A stretch of DNA of 49,147 nucleotides from Caballeronia pedi (GTDB lineage: Bacteria > Pseudomonadota > Gammaproteobacteria > Burkholderiales > Burkholderiaceae): positions 1 to 49,147 of the forward strand of contig NZ_FCOE02000051.1 in the NCBI RefSeq assembly GCF_001544915.2, in the 5' to 3' direction. Positions 7,957 through 16,864 of the stretch are shown here, one piece after another. A program made the position numbers and the translations under genes. The notes beneath the pieces are model-generated. The model saw nothing but the letters and a program-made list of their open reading frames with translations, was not told the DNA's origin and ran no database searches. Position 1 is the stretch's first letter. Each line of letters begins with the position of its first letter.

Positions 7957-9531
7957 ATGAACTTCCAGGGAATGCGAGTAAAAACCAGACTCGCGATCGG
8001 CTTCGGCGTACTCACGGGCGCACTGCTGGTTGTCGCGGCGCTCTCGATCGAGGCGCTCCACGAATCGAATCAGCGCTTCACGTCGTTTGTCGACGGCATC
8101 AACGCGCGGGCGGAACTCGCCGCGAGCGTGCGCACAGCAGTGGATCGTCGCGCCATTGCTGCACGCAACCTCGTGCTCGTCACGAAGCCGGCTGACCTCG
8201 AGGTAGAAAAAGCCGCCGTCGTACAGGCGCACGAGGACGTGCAGCGCGATCTGCGCAAGTTCAACGAACTGGTTTCGAGCGCGACGGATGTGCCGCCGGA
8301 AGTGCGCGCGCGCGTCGCCGAAATCAATCGTGTCGAGTCGCAGTATGGACCCGTCGCGCTCGACATTGTCGATCTCGCACTCAAGGGCAAACACGCCGAG
8401 GCGATCGCACACATGAACGACGAATGCCGGCCGCTGCTCGCCGCGCTCGTCAAGGCAACGCAGGAATACTCTGATATGACGCACGCGCGCGAAACACAGC
8501 TCGTTGCGGAATCGGCGGCGCATTACGCGTTCTCGCGCATGCTACTGCTCGGCGTGTGCGCGCTCGCGGTGTTCGCGGCGATATTCGCCGGTCTTGCGAT
8601 CACGCGAAGCATCCTGCGCGCGCTCGGCGCGGAGCCCGACACGCTGAGCGACGTCGCGAAACGCGTTGCGGACGGTGACCTCAGACCCGTCGCGGACGCG
8701 GGCAAGGCGCCCGCCAACAGTGTGCTCGCGTCGATGAGCACCATGCAGTTGAACCTCGTGGAGCTTATCGGCAACGTGCGTGCTTCGGCCGAGAGCATCG
8801 CGACCGGTTCAAACCAGATCGCTACAGGCAACGTCGACCTGTCGACGCGCACCGAGGAGCAGGCAGCATCGCTCGAAGAAACTGCGGCGAGCGTGGAGCA
8901 ACTCACGTCCACGGTGCGGCAGAACGCCGAGCACGCGCAGCATGCCAACACGCTGTCCGCCGATGCGTCGGCCATAGCCCAACAGGGCAACGCCGCGGTG
9001 AGCCGCATGATCGAGACGATGTCCGATATCAGCGCACGCTCCGGGCAGATCGCGGAGATCACCGGCATGATCGAAGGCATCGCGTTCCAGACCAACATTC
9101 TCGCATTGAACGCGGCCGTGGAAGCCGCACGCGCAGGCGAGGAAGGACGCGGCTTCGCGGTGGTCGCGGCGGAAGTGCGCAGCCTCGCGCAGCGCTCGTC
9201 GAGCGCCGCGAAGGAGATCAAAGAGCTGATCAACGCTTCAGTGGGCCGCATCACGGAAGGTTCCAAATTCGCCGGCGACGCCGGAGCGACCATGACTGAC
9301 GTGTTGCACGCCGTATCGAAGGTGCGCGACATCATGAACGAGATCGCGGCGGCATCGAACGAACAGAGTCGGGGCATCGAGCAACTGAGCCAGGCGATCG
9401 CACAAATGGATCAAGTGACGCAGCAAAATGCGGCGCTCGTCGAGGAAGCGGCAGCAGCATCGCAATCGCTCGACGATCAGGGGCGCCGCTTGACCGACGC
9501 TGTGTCGTTCTTTCGTCTCGCGACACACTGA
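7957..9531 (+). CDS. Methyl-accepting chemotaxis protein
   Basis: A 524-residue transmembrane receptor. Helix 1 spans about 12-32; a four-helix-bundle periplasmic sensor (4HB_MCP type) about 35-190; helix 2 about 194-217; a HAMP linker about 215-268; and the signalling domain about 290-515. The conserved hairpin tip, which contacts CheA and CheW, is visible at 372-410 (EGIAFQTNILALNAAVEAAR and following). A methylation-type helix with EEQAASLEETA lies at 300-310. No CheR-binding pentapeptide is present at the C-terminus, which ends FFRLATH. The ligand is unknown. The gene stands alone, preceded by GGACGAGAG, with no che or fli genes nearby. Confidence 0.92.
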   Translation: MNFQGMRVKTRLAIGFGVLTGALLVVAALSIEALHESNQRFTSFVDGINARAELAASVRTAVDRRAIAARNLVLVTKPADLEVEKAAVVQAHEDVQRDLRKFNELVSSATDVPPEVRARVAEINRVESQYGPVALDIVDLALKGKHAEAIAHMNDECRPLLAALVKATQEYSDMTHARETQLVAESAAHYAFSRMLLLGVCALAVFAAIFAGLAITRSILRALGAEPDTLSDVAKRVADGDLRPVADAGKAPANSVLASMSTMQLNLVELIGNVRASAESIATGSNQIATGNVDLSTRTEEQAASLEETAASVEQLTSTVRQNAEHAQHANTLSADASAIAQQGNAAVSRMIETMSDISARSGQIAEITGMIEGIAFQTNILALNAAVEAARAGEEGRGFAVVAAEVRSLAQRSSSAAKEIKELINASVGRITEGSKFAGDAGATMTDVLHAVSKVRDIMNEIAAASNEQSRGIEQLSQAIAQMDQVTQQNAALVEEAAAASQSLDDQGRRLTDAVSFFRLATH

Positions 9532-9547
9532 TTCACCGAAGAGCAAC

Positions 9548-9586
9548 AAAAACAGCGCCCGCCGGATTTACATGCTCTGCGGCGGG
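9548..9586 (-). terminator. Candidate terminator after the GntP gene
   Basis: On the minus strand a CCCGCCG/CGGCGGG stem (7 bp, 15-base loop) is followed after five bases by TTTTT. It sits about 80 bases past the gntP-like stop, between two convergent genes, and could also affect the receptor transcript. Confidence 0.45.
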
Positions 9587-9666
9587 AATTGGACACCAGC
9601 GTATGGAAACGCCAACGCATGCCTTCGGCGAAGCGAGCGAAAATTGAGTGCACCGAGACGCCCCCT

Positions 9667-11067
9667 TCAGAACAGGCCCGTCGCGTAGTAGACGGCGATG
9701 ACAAAACCCACCGCGAGCGTCTTGATCAGCGTGATTGCGAAGATCTCCCGATAGGACTGCCGATGCGTCAGGCCAGTCACGGCAAGCAACGTGATCACGG
9801 CGCCGTTATGCGGCAGCGTGTCCATGCCGCCGCTCGCCATCGCAACCACGCGATGCAGCACATCCATCGGAATGTGCGCAGCCTGTGCGTTTTTGATCAG
9901 TAAATCGGATGTGGCGGCAAGCGCGATGCTAATGCCACCCGACGCGGAACCCGTGATTCCGGCCAATGTGCTCACCGACACGGCGGCATTGACGAGCGGA
10001 TTCGGAATCGTCTTTAACGCATCGCTGACCACCACGAAACCCGGAAGCGCCGCGATCACCGCGCCAAAGCCGTATTCCGATGCGGTGTTGATCGCAGCGA
10101 GCAAAGCGCCAGCCGCCGCCGCCCGGCTGCCGTCCGCAAGCGCCGCGGACACGCGGCGAAAGGCCGTGCAGACAACGAGTGCGATTCCGAGAATCAGCGC
10201 AGCCTCGACCGACCAGATGGCGGTCACCGTCTTGATTGAAGTCGTTACCGGGACGTGCACGCCGGGAAGCACCTCCGGTGCAACGGTGTACGAAGGCCCA
10301 TACCAGAGCGGAATCCACTTCGTGAAGCAATAGTTCGAGACGCCGACGAGGATCAGCGGCATGATCGCCAGCACCGGATGGGCCAGCATGCTCTCCGCCA
10401 CGCGCTCCGGTTCGTTGACCAGCGACGTGCCGTAACCTTCGCCCTTTGCCATCGCGCTCTTTCGCCGCCATTCGAGATAGATCAATCCGATGACGAGCAT
10501 GAATACAGAACCGCTCATCCCAAGCGCAGGTGCGGCCCAGCCGGTGGTCTTGAAAAATGTGGACGGGATGATGTTTTGAATCTGCGGCGTGCCGGGAAGC
10601 GCATCCATGGTGAAGCAGAACGCGCCGAGTGCAATGACGCCTGGCATGAGCCGCTTCGGAATATTGCTCTGCCGATAGAGTTCCGCAGCGAATGGATAAA
10701 CTGCGAACACGACGACGAATACCGACACGCCGCCGTAGGTCAGCAATGCGCACACGGTGATGATCACGAGGTTGGCGCGCGAACGACCGATATATCGGAT
10801 GGCGGCGGCGACAATGGCGGCTGCGAATCCCGATATCTCGATCAACTTTCCGAATAACGCGCCAAGCAGGAACACTGGAAAGTAGAGCTTCACGAAGCCA
10901 ACCATCTTCTCCATGAAAATGCCCGAGAATACTGGCGCGACGGCTGCGGGGTCTGTGAGGAAGACCGCTCCGAGCGCGGCGATTGGCGCAAAAAGAATGA
11001 CGCTGTAGCCGCGATACGCCGCGAGCATCAGAAACGCCAACGAACAAAGAACAATTACCAAGGCCAT
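9667..11067 (-). CDS. GntP-family permease (gluconate/hydroxyacid:H+ symporter)
   Basis: The 466-residue inner-membrane protein has about 12-14 helices and the GntP-family landmarks: PVFLLGALFGKLIEISGFA (about 64-82), LLTYGGVSVFVVVFAVYP, the DALPGTPQIQNIIPS segment (about 155-169), and a late ALAATSDLLI plus SGGMDTLPHNGAVI. Members import gluconate, glycerate or related hydroxy-acids with protons. It is the last gene in line after the IclR-facing catabolic operon on the same strand, but the 294-bp AT-rich gap upstream suggests that it may also have its own promoter. The context suggests that it imports the acid that the operon breaks down. Confidence 0.85.
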   Translation of the reverse strand: MALVIVLCSLAFLMLAAYRGYSVILFAPIAALGAVFLTDPAAVAPVFSGIFMEKMVGFVKLYFPVFLLGALFGKLIEISGFAAAIVAAAIRYIGRSRANLVIITVCALLTYGGVSVFVVVFAVYPFAAELYRQSNIPKRLMPGVIALGAFCFTMDALPGTPQIQNIIPSTFFKTTGWAAPALGMSGSVFMLVIGLIYLEWRRKSAMAKGEGYGTSLVNEPERVAESMLAHPVLAIMPLILVGVSNYCFTKWIPLWYGPSYTVAPEVLPGVHVPVTTSIKTVTAIWSVEAALILGIALVVCTAFRRVSAALADGSRAAAAGALLAAINTASEYGFGAVIAALPGFVVVSDALKTIPNPLVNAAVSVSTLAGITGSASGGISIALAATSDLLIKNAQAAHIPMDVLHRVVAMASGGMDTLPHNGAVITLLAVTGLTHRQSYREIFAITLIKTLAVGFVIAVYYATGLF

Positions 11068-11084
11068 ACCTGTCTCCGGACTCG

Positions 11085-11193
11085 ACTATCTTTTTCGGTT
11101 TTGATTTTCAAACTATCTGTAAAAACTTCGGCTGTTTCAAAAATATCGTCTCTTTATTATTTAGCTATGCGAATTTAGTAGGAGTGAGATAGT
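11085..11193. promoter_or_regulatory. AT-rich control region upstream of GntP gene with ACTATCT boxes
   Basis: The heptamer ACTATCT occurs at 11085-11091 and 11112-11118, and inverted at 11187-11193, within an unusually AT-rich stretch between the SDR and the permease. This is consistent with a separate promoter and operator for the permease. No factor can be named. Confidence 0.35.
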
Positions 11194-11250
11194 GCGTCGA
11201 GCACTACGAGCTGGAGTCTCGCTACCTATTCCGCCCGCTTGTCGAAACGC

Positions 11251-11361
11251 TCATGCGATATCGACGTTTCCGCCCCGGTTTCCAGACACCGCATTGACAA
11301 CTACATGCACGTTCGCGATGGACACCTCGTCGGCGCGGCCACCCTCGATCTCGATGCCCAT
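11251..11361 (-). CDS. Short ORF overlapping the SDR stop, possible gene remnant
   Basis: A 36-codon frame starts on the ATG that overlaps the SDR stop (TGATG) and reads MGIEIEGGRADEVSIANVHV then ends GNRGGNVDIA. The pattern of short V/I strands and asparagines resembles the C-terminal coils of a parallel beta-helix such as those in GH28-type glycosidases, so it may be the tail of a lost gene. It is too short for firm assignment and could be chance. Confidence 0.25.
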   Translation of the reverse strand: MGIEIEGGRADEVSIANVHVVVNAVSGNRGGNVDIA

Positions 11362-12131
11362 CACGAGATCGAAAAGCCGCCGTCGATTGCGAAGATTTGC
11401 CCTGTCGTCTTCCTCGATTCGTCCGATGCCAGGAACAGCGCGGTCATCGCCACTTCGTCCGGCTCGACGAGGCCGAGCAACTGACGCTCGCTCGTTTCGT
11501 TCATCACCTCCGGTTGCGTTTCGATGAGACCGAGCACGCGTCGGGTCGTCGTTACCGCTGGCGCGAGCGCATTGACGCGGATGCGATGGGGCGCGTACTC
11601 GACGGCCATCGAACGCGTAATCGAAGCGATGCCGCCCTTGGCGGCCGTATACGCGTCCTTTCCTCGCGTGCCGACGAGCGCAAACACGGAGCAGCTATTG
11701 ATGACCGACCCTCCGCCGGTTTCAAGCATGGCCGCAATCCCATACTTGCAGGCGATCCATGTGCCGAAAAGATCGAGTTTCACCGCTCGCCAAAACTCCT
11801 CGGCCGGGCAATCGGTGACGCGTGCGTCGATCGCGCTCGATCCTCCTGCGTTGTTATAAAGCACGTCGATCCTTCCGCCAAATTCGACCGCCGACTTGAT
11901 GGCTTCGCGCACGCTATTCTCGTTCGTGACGTCGGTCCGCACGAACTTCGCCTTGCCGCCGTGTCTGAGGATGGTTTCGGCAACGGCTTCACCGCTGTCT
12001 GCATCGAAGTCCGCAATGATGACTGCCGCGCCCTCCAGTGCGAACCGCTCGGCCGCGGCCCGTCCAATGCCCGCGCCCGCGCCGGTGATGAACGCCACCT
12101 TTCCTGTGAGTCGGCCTTTCGCTTCGATCAT
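11361..12131 (-). CDS. SDR-family oxidoreductase
   Basis: A classical short-chain dehydrogenase/reductase of 256 residues. The cofactor motif TGAGAGIG is at 16-23, with D41 after strand 2 favouring NAD. The NNAG motif is at 93-96 and the catalytic Ser (146 or 148), Tyr161 and Lys165 (DAYTAAK) are all present. The C-terminus has the usual IDGG segment. It should oxidise a hydroxyl or reduce a ketone in the pathway of the operon; the substrate is unknown. It starts 67 bases after the DUF1330 gene. Confidence 0.9.
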   Translation of the reverse strand: MIEAKGRLTGKVAFITGAGAGIGRAAAERFALEGAAVIIADFDADSGEAVAETILRHGGKAKFVRTDVTNENSVREAIKSAVEFGGRIDVLYNNAGGSSAIDARVTDCPAEEFWRAVKLDLFGTWIACKYGIAAMLETGGGSVINSCSVFALVGTRGKDAYTAAKGGIASITRSMAVEYAPHRIRVNALAPAVTTTRRVLGLIETQPEVMNETSERQLLGLVEPDEVAMTALFLASDESRKTTGQIFAIDGGFSIS

Positions 12132-12198
12132 TCTGCCTCCGGTTATGTGCGCAATGAGTTCCGTTCGTCGATAGAACTAGCGCAGCGTTCGTGTGCGT

Positions 12199-12495
12199 TC
12201 AGTTCGTACCGGCGAGACACATGACTCGCGCATCTGCATTACGTAGTCGTAGCGGCAGGATGTCCTGATAAGCAGTCGATGCATACCATTCTTGCGCGCG
12301 TTGGAGGCTTTCGAATTCAAGCACGACAATCGTGCCGCCATCCATTGTTCCTTCCAGCACGTTTTGCGTTCCGCCGCGAATCAGGAACACGCCGCCATAT
12401 GCATCGAGTGTTGCCTGAACCTTGCTGCTGTATTCGTTCCACTCAGCGTTGACGGAGTGGATATTCACTTCGGCAAAGATATAGCCTTTGGTCAT
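12199..12495 (-). CDS. DUF1330 family protein
   Basis: The start at 12495 (MTKGYIFAEVNIHSVNAEWN) has AGAGGAAC just upstream; a longer frame runs into the cupin gene. The 98-residue product is a ferredoxin-like alpha/beta barrel of the DUF1330 family: an N-terminal strand ending in a (Y/F)xxEV pattern, a central GG-x-(F/Y)-LIRGG strand, VVLEFESLQRAQEWYAS and a C-terminal strand. Members are dimeric, have no proven general activity, and are frequent in catabolic operons. Here it lies 29 bases after the cupin gene. Confidence 0.8.
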   Translation of the reverse strand: MTKGYIFAEVNIHSVNAEWNEYSSKVQATLDAYGGVFLIRGGTQNVLEGTMDGGTIVVLEFESLQRAQEWYASTAYQDILPLRLRNADARVMCLAGTN

Positions 12496-12524
12496 TTGGA
12501 GTTCCTCTGCGTTCGACATGTCGT

Positions 12525-12983
12525 TCAACGTTGGGAAGCGAAAGCCTCGGGCGGGTCGCACGCCACCGTGCCCATCTTTGCCGGCACGGACACTTCGAGA
12601 AGCTCAAAGTCTTTCGAGACGGCGATCTCGTTATGCTTGAGCCCGCCAGGAATAAGCAGCGATTCGCCTGCGCTCACGCGAATCTTGCGTCCATCCTCGA
12701 TCAGGAGATCGACCCAGCCTCGCAACGTGAAGATGAATTGGGACTCGCACAAGTGGTAGTGCCAGCCGGTCTGCTGCATATCGCCCGTGGCAATCGTGAG
12801 TTGCGCGCGCATGCGGCCGCCCGTGGCATCAGTGACGCCAAGATCGCGATATCTGAAGAATTCGCGGCGCCCGGGCACCAGCGGTGCGGTCTCCGGAGTG
12901 GCATAGGCAAGTTTCGCAATCGGCTCGGCGGTGTCGCTGGCTGTCGCGGGAGAAGCGGCTTTATCGCTGTCGACGGAATTCAT
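12525..12983 (-). CDS. Cupin-domain protein
   Basis: A single-cupin protein of 152 residues. Metal ligands fit HxH...E...H: H75, H77, E80 (motif WHYHLCES) and H117 in the second cupin motif PGGLKHNE. The first 35 residues are alanine-rich and probably disordered. Small cupins of this kind act as isomerases, dioxygenases or sensors; nothing here decides which. It sits between the beta-hydroxyacid dehydrogenase (56 bases upstream) and the DUF1330 gene. Confidence 0.85.
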   Translation of the reverse strand: MNSVDSDKAASPATASDTAEPIAKLAYATPETAPLVPGRREFFRYRDLGVTDATGGRMRAQLTIATGDMQQTGWHYHLCESQFIFTLRGWVDLLIEDGRKIRVSAGESLLIPGGLKHNEIAVSKDFELLEVSVPAKMGTVACDPPEAFASQR

Positions 12984-13039
12984 GATTTTCTCGGTTGGGT
13001 TCGAATAGTTGAGTGACGTAATGGAGGCGGCCCTTGGGG

Positions 13040-13948
13040 TTATCGTCGTGGTACGCCACGAACCGTCACGCCGCCTCGCGCTTCCACGATTTTGAGGATG
13101 GAAGTGAAGTCGTCGCTTCTCCGGCCTTGTTCGATGGCGCCGTGCCAGAGGTTTCGCGCTTCATGCAGCACAGGCACCGGGACATCGAGCGCTTTTGCTT
13201 CAGCAATGGCGAGTTCCACGTCCTTCGCCACGATCGACATGTGCGCACCGAAGTCGAATGCCCCGCAGATGGCGAAGCGGGCGAGAATATCCGCGGCCAC
13301 GCTGTGGCCGGTGCTAGACCGGATCACCTCGACCATGGCGTCCGCATCGAGTCCCGCCTTCGCGCCGATCGTGAGTGCCTCGGAAGCCACGGCCATGTTG
13401 GCTGCGAGCATGATGTTGTTCACGAGCTTCATCGCCTGGGCCTGGCCGGGCTGTTCGCCAAGCCGGCAGATTGTCTTTGCGATGAGTGTGAGCCACGGCA
13501 TGGCGGTAGCGACGACCTCGTCATTGCCGGACAGCATGATCGACAAGGTGCCCGCGCGCGCCGCAGCGGGACCGCCGCTGACTGGCGCATCGATGGTCGA
13601 GATGTTCGAGGCAGCGAGCCGCTTCGCATTCGACGAAACCACGGTCGGCCCTAGCGTGGACATCTCGATGTACGTTCGCACGGCCTCGCCCGCAGCCACG
13701 GCATCCTCTCCGAACAGTACGCGTTCGCACACGTCGCTGTTCGGCAGACAGGCCATGACAACGGTCGCTGCATCCGCCACTGAGCGCGGGCTGGCATGCG
13801 CGATCGCGCCAGCTTCGACGAGCGGCCCGACCGCTTCCGGATTCGGGTCGAACACATGTAGCGTCGAGCCTGGATGAATGAGCCGCAGGGCAATCGCGGC
13901 GCCCATATTTCCGAGGCCCAGAAAGCCGAGATGCGTGATATCGCTCAC
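13040..13948 (-). CDS. NAD(P)-dependent beta-hydroxyacid dehydrogenase (3-hydroxyisobutyrate dehydrogenase/GlxR type)
   Basis: The reading frame starts at GTG 13948, with GGAG ten bases upstream and the Rossmann fold immediately after (GLGNMG, 11-16). DAPVSGGPAAARAGTL (120-135) is the family substrate signature, and K174 in the AMKLVNN motif is the catalytic lysine, with N178. The length of 302 residues is normal. Relatives oxidise 3-hydroxyisobutyrate or reduce tartronate semialdehyde, interconverting a beta-hydroxyacid and its semialdehyde. In this operon it would supply or consume a semialdehyde for the aldehyde dehydrogenase. The exact substrate is not determinable from sequence. Confidence 0.88.
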   Translation of the reverse strand: MSDITHLGFLGLGNMGAAIALRLIHPGSTLHVFDPNPEAVGPLVEAGAIAHASPRSVADAATVVMACLPNSDVCERVLFGEDAVAAGEAVRTYIEMSTLGPTVVSSNAKRLAASNISTIDAPVSGGPAAARAGTLSIMLSGNDEVVATAMPWLTLIAKTICRLGEQPGQAQAMKLVNNIMLAANMAVASEALTIGAKAGLDADAMVEVIRSSTGHSVAADILARFAICGAFDFGAHMSIVAKDVELAIAEAKALDVPVPVLHEARNLWHGAIEQGRRSDDFTSILKIVEARGGVTVRGVPRR

Positions 13949-13971
13949 GATGTTGAGTCTCCGTGATTTGT

Positions 13972-15513
13972 TCAGATGATCAGTTCGATCAGGAAAGGCC
14001 CGTTCTGCTGGAAGCTTTGCTTCATCAGGTCCGCGCACGCTTCGAGTGTCGTTGCGCGTGCTGCTTCCACGCCCATGCCATTGGCGAGCTTCACCCAGTC
14101 GAGATCGGGATTGGAGAGATCGAGCATGCCCATCGCGGTCGGGCCAGGAATGGCGCCGACATTCTGGTATTCGCCAATCAGGATGTTGTATTTCCGGTTG
14201 CTGAGAAGGATCGTCGTGCACGGCAGTTTCTCGCGGGCCTGTGTCCACAAGGACTGCAACGAGTACATCGCCGAGCCGTCCGCCTGCAGGCTGATGACGC
14301 GCCTCGAACCACCGCTCGCCACCGCCGCGCCGGTCGCTACAGGCAGGCCGTCGCCGATGGCGCCGCCCGTCAGTTGGAGCCAGTCGTGCGGCGCGGCCCC
14401 ATGAGTGAGCGGGTAAAAGCCGCGCCCGAACGAGATGCTCTCGTCGGACACGATGGCGTTCTCCGGCATCAGCGCGGCCAGCGTCTGCGCGAGGCCTTCC
14501 TGCGTCGGCGTGCCCCGGCCCGCTTCGGGTCGCGGACCGGCATCAGGCATGGCGGCAGGCGGCGCATCCAGCGCGTCCGCGAGCGCCAGCAATGCGGAAA
14601 CGGAGTCCTGATCGACCCGCGACAAGGTGTGAATCTGCGCCGTGCTCGAATATTGAATGGAAGGCTTGCCGGGGTACGCAAAGAACGCGACGGGTGCTTT
14701 CGCATTGACCAGAATGATGTGCTGGAACGGCTCCAGCAGCTTGATGGCCTGATCGGTGTTGTACGGCAGGCGCTCGATCGGCAAGCGGCCACGTCCGCGT
14801 GCGACGCGCCCGTTCACATACTCGTACTTCAGTGTCGCGCCCGTCGCGCTCGCGATCCGCCATGCCAGCTCCTGCGCTTGCGGCATCGCGCTGTGTCCGC
14901 CGAGCAGAATCAGCACGTTCGAGTTGTGCCGCAGGATGCGCGCGGCCGTCTCGACCGCGAACGGATCGATGGCGGGCGCAGCGGGAACGGCCATCGCGCG
15001 CGCGGCGACGCCGCCCGCGTCCCACGACGTATCGGATGGCAGAATGAGTGTGGCGATCTGTCCAGGCGCGGTGCGCGCCGCAGCCACCGCCGCCGCTGCA
15101 TCCCTGCCGACATCGGCCGCATTGCGGCTCGTGCGCACCCAGCGCGACACGGCACTTGCGAGGCCAGCGGTATCGGCGGTGAGCGGTGCATCGAACGGCT
15201 GATGATAGGTCGCCTGATCGCCCACGATATTGACGATGCCGCTATTGGCCCGACGCGCGTTGTGCAGGTTGGCCCAGCCGTTGGCGAGTCCCGGTCCGCA
15301 GTGCAGCAGCGTGCTCGCGGGCTTGCCGGCGACACGGTAGTAACCGTCGGCCATGCCGGTCACGATGTTTTCCTGTAGGCCGAGCACGCAGCGCATGCCC
15401 GGGATCTGATCCAGTGCCGCAACGAAGTGCATCTCACTGGTTCCCGGATTGGCGAAGCAGGTGTCGATGCCCGACTCCAGCAGTGTGGTTACAAGACTCT
15501 CAGCGCCATTCAT
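13972..15513 (-). CDS. Thiamine-diphosphate enzyme, acetolactate synthase large-subunit/benzoylformate decarboxylase type
   Basis: Start at 15513 with GGAGAAAG upstream. The 513-residue product has the three-domain layout of the family. The N-terminal PYR domain carries the cofactor-activating E48 (GLQENIVTGMADGY), with NPGTSEMHF (22-30) and H71 at places comparable to catalytic Ser26 and His70 of benzoylformate decarboxylase. The central domain is about 185-325. The C-terminal PP domain has the ThDP motif A411-D412-G413 through N439. The usual first glycine of GDG is alanine here. It is clearly shorter than glyoxylate carboligase or IlvB, and best described as an IlvX/MdlC-like 2-oxoacid decarboxylase or carboligase of unknown substrate. 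Confidence 0.85.
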   Translation of the reverse strand: MNGAESLVTTLLESGIDTCFANPGTSEMHFVAALDQIPGMRCVLGLQENIVTGMADGYYRVAGKPASTLLHCGPGLANGWANLHNARRANSGIVNIVGDQATYHQPFDAPLTADTAGLASAVSRWVRTSRNAADVGRDAAAAVAAARTAPGQIATLILPSDTSWDAGGVAARAMAVPAAPAIDPFAVETAARILRHNSNVLILLGGHSAMPQAQELAWRIASATGATLKYEYVNGRVARGRGRLPIERLPYNTDQAIKLLEPFQHIILVNAKAPVAFFAYPGKPSIQYSSTAQIHTLSRVDQDSVSALLALADALDAPPAAMPDAGPRPEAGRGTPTQEGLAQTLAALMPENAIVSDESISFGRGFYPLTHGAAPHDWLQLTGGAIGDGLPVATGAAVASGGSRRVISLQADGSAMYSLQSLWTQAREKLPCTTILLSNRKYNILIGEYQNVGAIPGPTAMGMLDLSNPDLDWVKLANGMGVEAARATTLEACADLMKQSFQQNGPFLIELII

Positions 15514-15597
15514 GCCGTGCTTTCTCCAATTCAACGATATGCGACCAGGCCGGCAAGGCACGCCTGCCCGGTTCGCGATTGCAGCAGTGCCGCTCTT

Positions 15598-16821
15598 TCA
15601 TACGATCGCGCGGTTGCGTAGCGCCTCGATATCGCCCGCACGCATCCCGCAGAGCGATGCGAGCACCTCGTCGGTGTGCTGACCGAGCGTCGGCGGCGGG
15701 GTGTCGTAGGTCATGGGGGACGCGGACATGCGGATAGGACTCGCCACGCTCGGCACGTTGCCTGACAACGGGTGCGCAATGTCCACCCGCATCTGCCGAT
15801 GCTTCACCTGTGGATGCTCGAATGCCTCCGCGATGGTGTTGATCGGCCCGGCGGGCACGCTTTTCCGGTTGAGCTGGACGGTCCACTCGTCCACCGTGCG
15901 CGTGCGCATGATCTCTTCGAGTATCGGGATGAGCACGTCGCGATGAGCCACGCGTCCGGCGTTGGTCGCGAACCTCGGGTCGGCCGCGAGATGAAGGCAG
16001 TCACCCGTCTCGCAGAACTTCGCGAACTGGCTGTCGTTGCCGACGGCGATCACCATTTTTCCGTCCTTCGCGTCGAACACCTGATACGGCACGATGTTCG
16101 CGTGTGCATTGCCTTGCCGGCGCGGCGTCGTCCCCGAGACGAGGTAATTCAGGTTCATGTTGGCCATCGTCGCCACCTGAACATCGAGTAACGCCATGTC
16201 GATGTACTGCCCTTCGCCCGTTGTGGCCCGCTGCGCGATGGCCGCGAGTATCGCGACCGTCGAATACATGCCGGTCATGATGTCCGCAAACGCGACGCCG
16301 ACCTTCTGCGGCCCGCCACCTGGACACTCATCGCGTTCGCCGGTGATGCTCATGAGGCCGCCCATGCCTTGCACGATGAAGTCGTAGCCGGCCATCCCGG
16401 CGAGCGGTCCGGTCTGCCCGAAACCCGTCACCGAGCAATAGACGAGACGCGGGTTGAGTTTCCGCAGGTCTTCGTAAGACAGACCATAGCGGGCCATGTC
16501 GCCCACCTTGTAGTTCTCGATGAATACGTCGGCCTGTGCCGCGAGCTGACGGACGATGGCCTGACCCTCCGCACGCGCTAGGTTCAGTGTCACGGACTTC
16601 TTGCCGCGATTGGCGGCGAGATAGTAGGCGGCTTCGCTCGTGGGTTGACCTTCGGGGTCCTTCAGATAAGGTGGCCCCCAGCCGCGCGTATCGTCGCCGC
16701 TTCCGGGCCGTTCGATCTTGATGACTTCTGCTCCCAGATCCGCGAGCGTCTGACTCGCCCAGGGTCCGGCGAGCACGCGCGACAGATCCAGCACGCGTAC
16801 ACCGGATAATGCTTTGGACAT
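15598..16821 (-). CDS. CaiB/BaiF-type (class III) CoA-transferase
   Basis: This 407-residue enzyme starts at 16821 behind GGAGACAAGCG. It shows the family opening LDLSRVLAGPWASQTLADLG, VIKIERPG, the NRGKKSVTLNL strand and the catalytic aspartate D180 in GVAFADIMTGMYS. Class III enzymes move CoA between organic acids through an aspartyl-CoA anhydride. It begins 43 bases after the aldehyde dehydrogenase gene and precedes the ThDP enzyme, so it probably activates the acid made by the dehydrogenase or a neighbouring intermediate. Donor and acceptor are unknown. Confidence 0.92.
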   Translation of the reverse strand: MSKALSGVRVLDLSRVLAGPWASQTLADLGAEVIKIERPGSGDDTRGWGPPYLKDPEGQPTSEAAYYLAANRGKKSVTLNLARAEGQAIVRQLAAQADVFIENYKVGDMARYGLSYEDLRKLNPRLVYCSVTGFGQTGPLAGMAGYDFIVQGMGGLMSITGERDECPGGGPQKVGVAFADIMTGMYSTVAILAAIAQRATTGEGQYIDMALLDVQVATMANMNLNYLVSGTTPRRQGNAHANIVPYQVFDAKDGKMVIAVGNDSQFAKFCETGDCLHLAADPRFATNAGRVAHRDVLIPILEEIMRTRTVDEWTVQLNRKSVPAGPINTIAEAFEHPQVKHRQMRVDIAHPLSGNVPSVASPIRMSASPMTYDTPPPTLGQHTDEVLASLCGMRAGDIEALRNRAIV

Positions 16822-16864
16822 CGCTTGTCTCCTGCTTGAGTCGTGTTGCTGCATGGAACAGTCT

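Noticed and set aside
9667..11067. Reading the GntP permease as a citrate or C4-dicarboxylate carrier
   Set aside because: The DALPGTPQIQNIIPS and late TLPHNGAVI segments are closer to GntP-type permeases.
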